From Paenibacillus sonchi (GTDB lineage Bacteria > Bacillota > Bacilli > Paenibacillales > Paenibacillaceae): a stretch of 64,000 nucleotides of DNA. Position numbers and translations under genes: made by a program. The notes beneath the pieces are model-generated. The model was not told the origin of the DNA. It saw only the letters and a program-made list of their open reading frames with translations, and did not search any database. Of this stretch, positions 55,109 through 63,600 are shown in pieces (position 1 is the first letter of the stretch; each line of letters begins with the position of its first letter). The stretch spans positions 4,898,001 to 4,962,000 of the forward strand of contig NZ_CP068595.1 of the NCBI RefSeq assembly GCF_016772475.1, in the 5' to 3' direction.

Positions 55109-56185
55109 TCATTTGCGGGGTGAAACCGCTCCTGGCGCAGAACCGAGCGTGGTGCTGCTCCGTTCCGAAGCCAGCGTGTGCAGGGTACCGCTGTCCTGCA
55201 GCGCCGCCAGAGGGAGATACCGCTTGCCTTCCGGACCGGAAGCAGCGTATAGAATGGCCGACCTGCCGCTTGCCGTGGCAGGTCCGGGGGCGGATAAGTC
55301 CCAGCTCTGGCAGCCGGTAATCATAAACGGAGCTCCAAACGCCTCATTGCGGCCCGGGGACTGAAAGGCAAGGCTGCCGCCGGAAGCGAGAGCAAGCGCG
55401 AATTGGTCACCGCTCAGGGGAGTCAGCGGCGGGGCTGTCAGCCACAGCAAATCGGCATAGGGATCATCCTGCCCCCCCGTCTGGTAGGCGGGAAGGGGAG
55501 CGAGGCCGGGTTCCAGGCTGGATATTGCGCCGGCAGCGGCAGATTTCACATGAAGCATATCCTCTGCCTTGCTAATGCTCCATGGCAGAACCTGCAGTAC
55601 GGAGGCGTTAATATACAGTGTTTTGTTGTCTATCGTTAACTTCCATAACGGCAGCAGTGGAGCGTAGAGTGCCGTAAGTTCCAATTGTCCGGATAAGTTG
55701 GACGGGATAAGTTCCTGCTGCGCCAGAAACTGGCGCAGATCCTGCAAGCTGTAGGGGAGGCCGTAGCTTCCGGCTCCGTATTCACTGAGCATATAACCGC
55801 CTTGGTCCTTAGCGGTAATAATTAAATAGCCGATTCGCTGCTCTCCATCCATAACATTGACGAGCCAGCTGTGGGTTCCCGGTCCCAAGGGATAATATTC
55901 GGTGCCGGCATTTTTCCAGGAGGTGAAGGGCGGATCGGCAGACAGCTTGCTAATGGTCAGACGGGCGAAATCCTGCACGGATTCCGGTGAAGCCATCCAT
56001 TTCATTTCAAGTAAAGGCAAAGAGGGTTGGGAGACCGCCTGCGTAACGGTTACCCGGGTACCTGTGGCGGACAGCTCGGCAGGAAATGCGGAACCCGCCG
56101 AGTACAGGGTAAGTCCCAGACACAGACAGAGGAGGAGGCGTACACCCCGTCCGAACCTGTCCGTCTGCCTTGCTTTTATCTTCAT
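55109..56185 (-). CDS. Secreted protein of unknown function
   Basis: A 358-residue exported protein. The signal peptide has a basic start MKIKARQTDRFGR and hydrophobic core LLLCLCLGLTLYS, with likely cleavage near AFPAELSA. The mature part begins with a strand-rich region (TRVTVTQAVS, MKWMASPESVQDFARL, WLVNVMDGEQRIGYLIITA) and is Gly/Leu/Ala-rich later. I recognise no domain. The start follows GAAAGGTGAACGACAA. A strong terminator lies downstream and nothing is co-directional nearby. Confidence 0.72.
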   Translation of the reverse strand: MKIKARQTDRFGRGVRLLLCLCLGLTLYSAGSAFPAELSATGTRVTVTQAVSQPSLPLLEMKWMASPESVQDFARLTISKLSADPPFTSWKNAGTEYYPLGPGTHSWLVNVMDGEQRIGYLIITAKDQGGYMLSEYGAGSYGLPYSLQDLRQFLAQQELIPSNLSGQLELTALYAPLLPLWKLTIDNKTLYINASVLQVLPWSISKAEDMLHVKSAAAGAISSLEPGLAPLPAYQTGGQDDPYADLLWLTAPPLTPLSGDQFALALASGGSLAFQSPGRNEAFGAPFMITGCQSWDLSAPGPATASGRSAILYAASGPEGKRYLPLAALQDSGTLHTLASERSSTTLGSAPGAVSPRK

Positions 56186-56341
56186 TTGTCGTTCACCTTT
56201 CCTAAAAAATAAAAATTTTCACACGATTCATCCTGCTTCTATTGTAGGGGACAAGCTCCAAAAAGACTGTTGCTTGCTGTCGCGCGGCCGTGCGGGAATT
56301 CCGCTGTTTTTTTGCCTGCTTTTAGCGAGCAGGGTCGCATC

Positions 56342-57412
56342 TTATGTGCTCCGCAGGTGGAAGAGGCCATAGGTTACGGCAGAAACTGCAATCTGCGGTT
56401 CGTACTGCCAAGCCGTTTCCTTGCGGCGGCGGTTGTATTGTTCAAGGGTGGCCAGCCTTTTTTCCTCATCCTGTTCTTTGAGCAGTTCCTGGTAGTATAT
56501 GTCCACAATGTCCAGCTCCAGCCGCAGCCGTTCGCGTGCCTCCTCGGCCCAATTGTAGTCCATGAGGGCCAGCTTGGAGGTCAAATAGCCTTCGAGCCGG
56601 CCGGCCCCGTCAGCAACAGTCAGCTCGAAGGGCTGAATATGAATATTCTCGGGCAGGCGCGGAGTCAGCTCACGGGAGGCCAGTTTCGCTTCAAAGTCCG
56701 GGATGATCCGCCCGGAGGTGAGGGAGACGCCGATGAAATGCAGCTCCTCGCGCTTCAGATCGCAGCTCATCTCCACCTTGTAGCAGACAGCGAGCCATGG
56801 CTCATAGGCAGCCGAGAATAAGGTCATCCGTTGTCTGCTTCCCGGGTCCTCAAAGAGCTGCAGGCATTTGCCTTCATCTCTGGCGGCTGCCCAGATCTGC
56901 CGCAGCCGCTTGCTGCCGTAGATGATGTCCTCGCGCCTGATCATGCCGGGACCGATCCGGGGCAGCGCCGGAACGACCCCGAAAAAACGGGCGAGAATGC
57001 TGTCCTGCGGATCAGCCGGAACCCCGGGCGGCCCCATTGGCGGGCCGCCGGCAGTGATGCCGCCGGTGTCTGCGGCGGCTTCCATCCCGGCCGCTCCGGC
57101 TCCGGCCGGAAGACCCGTAGCGCTTGCGGGATTCCCCGGGCGCAGCGGCCGGGAAGGAGGGGCCGCCTGCGCCGCAGCGGCCAGATTGTCGTACTTCTCC
57201 GGCTCGAAGACGAAGGTGAACGACAGCGTCTCCGGGTCCACGCCCGTCCGCTCGACAAACCCCCAATAATAAGGCCGGTCCGTAAGCATCCGGTCCGCGC
57301 GCGGTGAGAGCTTCACCGTTACATGCAGCGGCGACGCTTCGATAATCGAGCATTCCGTCGCCTCCAGGTAATCCATCACTTGCCTGCGTATTTCCTGAGC
57401 GGTGAGTGTCAT
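56342..57412 (-). CDS. yqhG: YqhG family protein
   Basis: A 356-residue cytosolic protein of the YqhG family, function unknown. The conserved start TAQEIRRQVMDYLEATECSIIEASPLHVTVKL is present, as are MTLFSAAYEPWLAVCYKVEM and the helical C-terminus. An insertion of about 70 residues rich in Ala, Gly and Pro (about 85-155) makes it longer than Bacillus YqhG. ATG at 57412 overlaps yqhH by four bases, so they are coupled. Confidence 0.87.
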   Translation of the reverse strand: MTLTAQEIRRQVMDYLEATECSIIEASPLHVTVKLSPRADRMLTDRPYYWGFVERTGVDPETLSFTFVFEPEKYDNLAAAAQAAPPSRPLRPGNPASATGLPAGAGAAGMEAAADTGGITAGGPPMGPPGVPADPQDSILARFFGVVPALPRIGPGMIRREDIIYGSKRLRQIWAAARDEGKCLQLFEDPGSRQRMTLFSAAYEPWLAVCYKVEMSCDLKREELHFIGVSLTSGRIIPDFEAKLASRELTPRLPENIHIQPFELTVADGAGRLEGYLTSKLALMDYNWAEEARERLRLELDIVDIYYQELLKEQDEEKRLATLEQYNRRRKETAWQYEPQIAVSAVTYGLFHLRST

Positions 57413-59154
57413 GCTTCAGCCCCCTGTTCGTCCCGCACCCCGTGGGTCAGCTCGCTCAGCGAATCGCCAATGTGATCCACGCCGCTGCGCAGCTCCTCGT
57501 CACTGCGGGCTTCGAGCATGATCTTATAGAGGCTTTTTTCCAGCGATTCCTTCTTCTCAAAGCGCTCCAGAATCACGTCCAGCCCGCCGATCACCATCTC
57601 GAACATGTTGATCTTCTCATGCAGCAGATGGAGAATATGTTCCTCAATGGTGCCTTCGGTGGATAGATTGTAGATGACCACATCATTCTCCTGGCCCAGC
57701 CGGTGCACCCGGCCGATACGCTGCTCGACCCGCATCGGGTTCCAGGGCAGATCGAAATTGATCATATGGTGGCAGAACTGCAGGTTGATGCCCTCGCCCC
57801 CGGCTTCCGTGGCAATCATCACCTGGGCGCGGCCGCGGAAGAGATCCATCATCCAGTCCTTTTTGCCCCGGTTCATGCCGCCGGAGTAGGTGACGCACTG
57901 GAGTCCGTGATCGCGGAAATACTGCAGGAGATACTCCTGGGTGGCCCGGTATTCGGTGAACACAATTACCTTTTCGTTCATTTCCCGGATCAGCTCCATG
58001 GTCTTTTCCGCTTTCGTGTTGGTTTTGACCGTGCGGATGGTCTGAAGCAGCTCCATCATCCGGTCGCGTTTGGGAGACTCGGCCGGAAGCTTTTTGATCA
58101 GATTGACGAGAGTGATGAATACGGCGTCCCGGCTGCTGCACACCTCCCGCTGAAGCGTGACCAGGGAGAGCATGCTGCTGAGATTGCCGCCAGCCTCCTG
58201 ATATTGGTCTTTGACAAAAGCGGTGACACCGTCATATAATACTTTTTCCTCCGGTGAGAGCGTGAGCGGTATATTGCGCACTTTGCGCTTCGTGAAGGTG
58301 ACCGGACCTTCGCCGCGGCGGTTGCGGATCATGACTTTGGAGAGTTCATCCCGGAGCTGAACTTCATTCTTCGGCTGGCGCTTGTCCACTACGAAATTAC
58401 TGGCAAAATCCCCCTGGTTTCCAAGCTGGCCCGGCTTCAGCAGCGTAATCAGATTGAACAGCTCCCCGAGATCGTTTTGAACCGGAGTCGCGGTGAGCAG
58501 CAGGCAGTATTTTTTGCGGAGCTGCTGAACGAACAGGTAGTTGGAGGATTTTTTGTTTTTGAGTTTATGGGCTTCATCGATAATCAGCATGTCGTATTCA
58601 TTGTTCAGCAGCATTTCCTTGTGCGGGTCCCGCTTGGCGGTATCCATAGAGGCGACCACAATGTCATTGCCCCAGGAGTAGGATTTCTTCTGGGCTACAG
58701 CGGAAATCCCGAATTTGGTATTCAGCTCGCGCACCCATTGCAGCACCAGTGAAGCGGGAACAAGAATGAGCACCCTGGCCACAAGTCCCCGCACCAGATA
58801 TTCCTTCAGCACAAGCCCGGCTTCAATCGTCTTGCCAAGCCCGACCTCGTCGGCGAGAATGGCGCGTCCTGACATTTGGAACAGTACCTTATGGGCGGTA
58901 TCAAGCTGGTGGGGGAGCGGGGACAGCCCGGACAGATGCTTCATGCACTGCAGCTCATCAAAGCTGGTGACAAGCCCGGACTTCTCGCCCTCGACGGCCA
59001 GTCTGGATAATCTCCAGTCTCCCCAAGGTCCGCCCTTGTCCAGCCTTGACTCTAAATCATTCAGCCAGTTTCGTTCAAAAGACAGGGGAACAGGAAGCAG
59101 GGGGGCCGGGGTACCCGCCTCTTCGGGCAGGGAATTGCGGAATAATTGCGTCAT
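57409..59154 (-). CDS. yqhH: SNF2-type helicase, YqhH-like
   Basis: A 581-residue Swi2/Snf2-like ATPase. Motif I DEVGLGKTIEAGLVL, DEAH as motif II (LIIDEAHKLKNK), LTATPVQNDLGEL and, in the second RecA lobe, ATEAGGEGINLQ and WNPMRVEQRIGRVHRLGQ. Proteins of this class resemble RapA and may recycle RNA polymerase or remodel nucleoprotein. ATG at 59154 follows GGAGGAGGCTGC. It overlaps yqhG by ATGA, as in Bacillus. Confidence 0.92.
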   Translation of the reverse strand: MTQLFRNSLPEEAGTPAPLLPVPLSFERNWLNDLESRLDKGGPWGDWRLSRLAVEGEKSGLVTSFDELQCMKHLSGLSPLPHQLDTAHKVLFQMSGRAILADEVGLGKTIEAGLVLKEYLVRGLVARVLILVPASLVLQWVRELNTKFGISAVAQKKSYSWGNDIVVASMDTAKRDPHKEMLLNNEYDMLIIDEAHKLKNKKSSNYLFVQQLRKKYCLLLTATPVQNDLGELFNLITLLKPGQLGNQGDFASNFVVDKRQPKNEVQLRDELSKVMIRNRRGEGPVTFTKRKVRNIPLTLSPEEKVLYDGVTAFVKDQYQEAGGNLSSMLSLVTLQREVCSSRDAVFITLVNLIKKLPAESPKRDRMMELLQTIRTVKTNTKAEKTMELIREMNEKVIVFTEYRATQEYLLQYFRDHGLQCVTYSGGMNRGKKDWMMDLFRGRAQVMIATEAGGEGINLQFCHHMINFDLPWNPMRVEQRIGRVHRLGQENDVVIYNLSTEGTIEEHILHLLHEKINMFEMVIGGLDVILERFEKKESLEKSLYKIMLEARSDEELRSGVDHIGDSLSELTHGVRDEQGAEA

Positions 59155-59336
59155 GTTGCAGCCTCCTCCGGTGCTTGGTTCATATCGAACGCGTAGCAGT
59201 AGTATGCTCTTAAAGAGAGAATTCATAACCTGCTATTTTCGGCCGGATGTTGTAAAATAGCGAGCAAGAGGGAGTAAAAGTGCCATCTTTTGCCGATATT
59301 TCGGCGAGATGCTCCTATTTTCGAAAAAGACCTTCC

Positions 59337-59350
59337 ACACAATATGTGGT
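59337..59350 (+). promoter_or_regulatory. NrdR box 1
   Basis: ACACAATATGTGGT fits the NrdR consensus acaCwAtATaTwGtgt in most positions, with one half degenerate. Confidence 0.65.
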
Positions 59351-59369
59351 ATAGTTGAAAAGCTGACTG

Positions 59370-59385
59370 ACACAATATATTGTTA
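59370..59385 (+). promoter_or_regulatory. NrdR box 2
   Basis: ACACAATATATTGTTA matches the NrdR consensus closely. Its start is 33 bp from box 1, about three helical turns, as is usual for paired NrdR boxes. NrdR represses ribonucleotide reductase genes when dATP is high. Confidence 0.75.
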
Positions 59386-59581
59386 CAAATGCTTGAAATT
59401 TTTGATTACAACGTGCATTTTGCGGTTATTTTTTATTGACAAGGGAATCTTCCTGAGTGCACGCCGGCAGCGGCGGATACCCGCAAAGTTTCTGCTGAAA
59501 TATAGGGATTTATAGATCAGCGCCATGAGGCATCCTTGTATTTCATGGTTTACATATCACAATATCCGGGAGGTTTTTCTA

Positions 59582-62239
59582 TTGAGTACAGTGGAACGCA
59601 AGCAGCGTCTTGAGGGTCTGAGCGAAAAAATATTTTTGGACCGCTACGCCTGGAAGGATGCGGACAGCAACAATGCCAAGGTAGGCGATGTGGTGCTTGT
59701 GCTGACCAAAGACGATCCGAAATTCCCTACCAAGGAAGTCGGAGAAATTGTTGAACGCACCGGGCGTATCGTAACGGTAAAAACACGCAGCGGCGAGCTT
59801 GTAGAGTCCGATGTGGAGAAGCTGACGCTTAACATAGAGAAGACCCCGGAAGAAATGTGGGACCGGCTTGCCTCCGCCATGGCTTCCGTAGAGTCTACCC
59901 CTGAGCTTCAGGAAGAGTGGACAGGTAAATTCCGGTCGATTCTGGATGACTGGAAGCTTGTTCCGGGCGGCCGGATTGCCGCAGGTGCCGGAGCAAGCGA
60001 AGAACTGACACTGTTCAACTGCTATGTCGTGCCTTCGCCAAAAGACAGCCGGGGCGGCATCATGCAGACGCTGTCCGAAATGACAGAAATCATGGCCCGC
60101 GGCGGCGGAGTTGGCATTAACCTGTCCTCGCTGCGCCCGCGCCGCGCGATTGTCAGAGGCGTGAACGGCTCATCCAGCGGCTCCGTATCCTGGGGCGGGC
60201 TGTTCAGCTACACAACCGGACTGATTGAGCAGGGCGGAAGCCGCCGCGGCGCGCTGATGCTGATGATCAATGACTGGCATCCGGATGTTGTCGATTTCAT
60301 CACCGTGAAGCAGACCATGGGTCAGGTGACAAATGCCAACCTGTCGGTATGCGTGAGCAACTCTTTTATGAAGGCTGTGAAGGAGGATCTGGACTGGGAG
60401 CTGGTCTTCCCGGATACCACCGATCCTGATTATGATGCAGTCTGGGACGGCGATCTGGATAAATGGAAGGCTGACGGACGCGCAGTCATTCCTTACCGCA
60501 CGGTCAAGGCCCGCGATGTCTGGCATACCATTATTGAATCGGCCTGGAAATCGGCTGAGCCGGGCGTCGTATTCATGGAATACTATAATCAGATGTCCAA
60601 CAGCTGGTACTTCAACCCGATTATCTGCACGAATCCGTGCGGTGAGCAGGGTCTGCCGGGCTGGGGCGTGTGCAATCTGTCTGCCGTCAACCTCTCCAAA
60701 TTCTATGATGCGGAGAATCATGATGTGGATTGGGCTGATCTTGCGACGACTACCCGCTATTCCGTCCGTTTTCTGGACAACGTCATTGACAAGACACCAT
60801 ACCACTTCCCGGAAAATGAAGCCAATCAGCGCAAGGAACGCCGCGTAGGTCTGGGAACCATGGGTCTGGCCGAGCTGATGATCAAGCTGAACATCCGCTA
60901 TGGCAGCCCGGAATCGCTGGAGTTCCTGGACAAGCTCTACGGCTTCATGGCCCGCGAAGCCTACCTGGCTTCGTCCGAAATTGCCGGTGAGAAGGGTTCC
61001 TTCCAGGCCTTTGATACAGAGAAATATCTGCTGAGCGGATTTATGAAAAACATCACCGAAACCTACCCTGAAGTAGGTGAATCGATCCGTAAGAACGGCA
61101 TGCGCAATGTTACCGTTATTACTCAGGCACCTACAGGCAGCACGGGGACCATGGTCGGCACCTCGACCGGGATCGAGCCTTATTTTGCCTTCAAATACTT
61201 CCGTCAGAGCCGTCTCGGCTACGACGAGCAATTCGTGCCGATTGCCCAGGAATGGCTGGAAGCCCATCCGGGTGAAGAGCTCCCGGATTACTTCGTGACC
61301 TCGATGGATCTGTCCGCCAAGGATCATATCCGGGCGCAGGCGGCAATCCAGCGCTGGGTGGACAGCTCGATCTCCAAAACGGCGAACTGCCCGTCCGACT
61401 TCACCGTTGAGGAAACGGCAGAGCTGTATGAAATGGCCTTCGATCTGGGCTGCAAAGGCGTAACGATCTACCGTGACGGCAGCCGTGACGTACAGGTGCT
61501 GGAAACCTCGAAGAAGGAAGACAAGAAGGATGCCCCGGCAGCTGAAGCCGCAGCTCCGGCTGCTGAACCGGCTGCACCGGTTGCAACAGCTGCAACAGCC
61601 AGCGCAGTTGCAGCCACTGTTCCTGCGCCGCAGGTAAGCGCAGTAGACAAACAATACAAAAAACGCCCGCAGGTGCTGCGCGGCGCTACCTATAAGATCA
61701 ACACGCCATTCGGCATGGCGTATATCACCATCAATGACCTGGACGGCATTCCGGCCGAAATCTTCCTGAATGTCGGCAAAGCCGGCTCCGACGTCTTCGC
61801 CATGGCCGAAGCGCTGGGCCGTGTCTGCTCGCTGTTCCTCCGCTACGGCGACCACGGCGAGAAGGTTGAGCTGCTGATCAAGCATCTCAAAGGCATCGGC
61901 GGCTCCGGCGCCATCGGCTTCGGCGCGAACCGCGTCGAGTCCATCGCCGACGCGGTAGCGAAAGCCCTGGAAACCCATGTGCTGAACAACGCCCATGACG
62001 ACCATGTGCCCGCTCCAATCGCGGCCACGCTGGAGCTTGATTTCAACGAAGCACTCAGCGCCGAGCTGAAATCCAGCGTCCCGGCGGCAGCTTCCACCGA
62101 TGACGGCCACGGCGGCCACAGTGCGCACAGCCATGCCACCGCCTCCCGCGACCTCTGCCCATCCTGCGGCAGCGCCTCGCTGATCAACATCGAAGGCTGC
62201 AAGACCTGCAGCAACTGCGGGTATAGCCGGTGCGGGTAA
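59582..62239 (+). CDS. nrdJ: Adenosylcobalamin-dependent ribonucleotide reductase (class II)
   Basis: An 885-residue enzyme that reduces ribonucleotides to deoxyribonucleotides with B12 as radical source. The FNC segment (C147), NPCGE (C353) and GVCNLS (C364) supply redox and radical cysteines. A radical-chain GLGTMG and the long barrel follow. After about residue 640 an Ala/Pro-rich linker (KKDAPAAEAAAPAAEPAAP) precedes the TSCPD domain (INTPFGMAYITIN). The C-terminus is a zinc-finger tail (CPSCGSAS...CKTCSNCGYSRCG). The TTG at 59582 follows GGGAGGTTTTTC; the leader has two NrdR boxes but no cobalamin riboswitch. Confidence 0.93.
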   Translation: MSTVERKQRLEGLSEKIFLDRYAWKDADSNNAKVGDVVLVLTKDDPKFPTKEVGEIVERTGRIVTVKTRSGELVESDVEKLTLNIEKTPEEMWDRLASAMASVESTPELQEEWTGKFRSILDDWKLVPGGRIAAGAGASEELTLFNCYVVPSPKDSRGGIMQTLSEMTEIMARGGGVGINLSSLRPRRAIVRGVNGSSSGSVSWGGLFSYTTGLIEQGGSRRGALMLMINDWHPDVVDFITVKQTMGQVTNANLSVCVSNSFMKAVKEDLDWELVFPDTTDPDYDAVWDGDLDKWKADGRAVIPYRTVKARDVWHTIIESAWKSAEPGVVFMEYYNQMSNSWYFNPIICTNPCGEQGLPGWGVCNLSAVNLSKFYDAENHDVDWADLATTTRYSVRFLDNVIDKTPYHFPENEANQRKERRVGLGTMGLAELMIKLNIRYGSPESLEFLDKLYGFMAREAYLASSEIAGEKGSFQAFDTEKYLLSGFMKNITETYPEVGESIRKNGMRNVTVITQAPTGSTGTMVGTSTGIEPYFAFKYFRQSRLGYDEQFVPIAQEWLEAHPGEELPDYFVTSMDLSAKDHIRAQAAIQRWVDSSISKTANCPSDFTVEETAELYEMAFDLGCKGVTIYRDGSRDVQVLETSKKEDKKDAPAAEAAAPAAEPAAPVATAATASAVAATVPAPQVSAVDKQYKKRPQVLRGATYKINTPFGMAYITINDLDGIPAEIFLNVGKAGSDVFAMAEALGRVCSLFLRYGDHGEKVELLIKHLKGIGGSGAIGFGANRVESIADAVAKALETHVLNNAHDDHVPAPIAATLELDFNEALSAELKSSVPAAASTDDGHGGHSAHSHATASRDLCPSCGSASLINIEGCKTCSNCGYSRCG

Positions 62240-62300
62240 GGGGATAGAGGATTTGAAGTGAAAGTCGCATCATTGAGATCGAGTTTTAAATGAACACAAT

Positions 62301-62339
62301 AAAAGTCCCGACTAGGAATTCCTACATCGGGACCTTTTT
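62301..62339 (+). terminator. Terminator of nrdJ
   Basis: AGTCCCGA and TCGGGACT-like arm (TCGGGACC) with inner GGAATTCC and a following TTTTT. Confidence 0.85.
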
Positions 62340-62426
62340 GTTGTGATAAATAATGTTATTTGTTTACTGAATGAACAGCTAATAAAACTTGCCCAATTTT
62401 TAATCGTTCGAGGATATATCTATACA

Positions 62427-62470
62427 AAAGCCCGCAATCAGCCGATCCGGCCAATTGCGGGCTTCTTTTT
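62427..62470 (-). terminator. Terminator of the HesB-like gene
   Basis: AAGCCCGCAAT pairs with ATTGCGGGCTT, with inner GCCGATCCGGC; the minus strand ends in TTTTGT. Confidence 0.8.
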
Positions 62471-62484
62471 CAAATATTACTCCC

Positions 62485-62784
62485 TTACTTCTCAAGGAAT
62501 CCGGTTGAAGGGTTTGTGATAAAAAAGCCTTCCTCAGGCACATAGAAAAATTGAATCCATACGCCATCCAGCAGCGGCTCACGCGTATCCAACAGCACCT
62601 CAATGTCCTTGTCAGTAGCGACAACTTCATCATGCTCGGTCGGCGTATCAAGTGTGATGGCGTAATGGCCGTGATTGCCATGGTTCTGGGTAATGACAAC
62701 ACGGATCTTTTTGCCTTCCGCTTCAGGAGTGCTGAGCATATCTTTCAGAACTTTTGCTGCGTTACGGTTAATTTTACATTTCAT
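62485..62784 (-). CDS. HesB/IscA-like protein lacking cysteines
   Basis: A 99-residue protein with the size and strand order of Fe-S biosynthesis (HesB/IscA) domain proteins: MKCKINRNAAKVLKDML, then RVVITQ and the turn FFITNPSTG. The three metal-binding cysteines of the family are absent; the only Cys is C3. It is probably not an iron-sulfur carrier. ATG at 62784 follows CTGAGGATGAA. Confidence 0.72.
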   Translation of the reverse strand: MKCKINRNAAKVLKDMLSTPEAEGKKIRVVITQNHGNHGHYAITLDTPTEHDEVVATDKDIEVLLDTREPLLDGVWIQFFYVPEEGFFITNPSTGFLEK

Positions 62785-62889
62785 CCTCAGGTGCGCCTCT
62801 ATTCTTCATCATATTCAATAAGAAGTTCATTATAACACAATTCAAGGTACTATATATAATTCAGTGAAATTCATGCGGCTAATCATGAG

Positions 62890-62930
62890 AAAAGCCCGCA
62901 GCCAGCCATTTCGGCCAGTTACGGACTTTG
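62890..62930 (-). terminator. Terminator of the 58-residue gene
   Basis: On the minus strand AAAGTCCG.. CTGGCC pairs with GGC..CGGGCTTTT around a short loop, with a T-run after it. Confidence 0.6.
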
Positions 62931-62957
62931 TACATTTGTCTGCCGTTCGGAAACTTC

Positions 62958-63134
62958 TCAACCTGCATTCTTTATATATACATCCTCGTTAGAGACAGGT
63001 ACCGCAAGAATATGGCGGAGAATATAGTTTTTTTCTTCATCCGATAATTGCGATTTTTGCAGCAGTTCGTGAATATTGCGCTCGATGGCCTGAACCTGTC
63101 TGAGAAATTGATCAATTTCGTATTGTTCTGTCAT
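62958..63134 (-). CDS. 58-residue helical protein
   Basis: ATG at 63134 follows GAGGAG. Predicted as one long amphipathic helix hairpin (QVQAIERNIHELLQKS and DEEKNYILRHILAV), reminiscent of the Spo0E family in size, but without its SQELD motif, so I do not assign it. Confidence 0.55.
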   Translation of the reverse strand: MTEQYEIDQFLRQVQAIERNIHELLQKSQLSDEEKNYILRHILAVPVSNEDVYIKNAG

Positions 63135-63338
63135 ACTTGACTCCTCTTCGGGGCGCCGGATGCGATTTAACAACTTAAGTGTAACCGCCAATTATTAAAT
63201 TGCAGTAATGAGAAGATTAAGAAAACATAAACATGCAAAAAACTACCTTTAATACGTAACTAAAATAATGGCCTCCGCTTGCTTTACAACTTTTTGGCCA
63301 AGCGATGCAGGAAATTGGGCTCCATCCGCCGACTGGAG

Positions 63339-63515
63339 CGGACAGAGGAGCCCGTATTTTGCCAAAAACCTTACTTTTTCAGCAGTTACGGACTCAGGAG
63401 CCGTTATATCGTTCGAATGAGCCTTGAATAAAGGGAAAAGGGACAAATAAAGGCATCTCGGTCCGTTGTCCTGCGGAATAGCCGAATCCTCCTGCAATAA
63501 CGGCTTTCCTGTCCG
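63339..63515. repeat. Intergenic repeat family A, copy 2
   Basis: Units: 63339-63362 (+), 63389-63412 (+), 63442-63465 (-) and 63494-63515 (-). Spacing in both pairs is 50-52 bp. Same orientation order as copy 1, with about 60 percent identity by eye between the copies. The remaining 63.2-63.6 kb holds no gene that I can support. Confidence 0.75.
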
Positions 63516-63600
63516 CAACGGCTGTGGATAGATCGTGAAGGAATAGGGCGGTCCATCTTCAACATGCCCCCGTTGATTTGGGAGCGGTGGGGTTAGAGTT

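Noticed and set aside
59309..59515. Short open frame in the nrdJ leader
   Set aside because: It overlaps the NrdR boxes and the promoter region and has no ribosome binding site.
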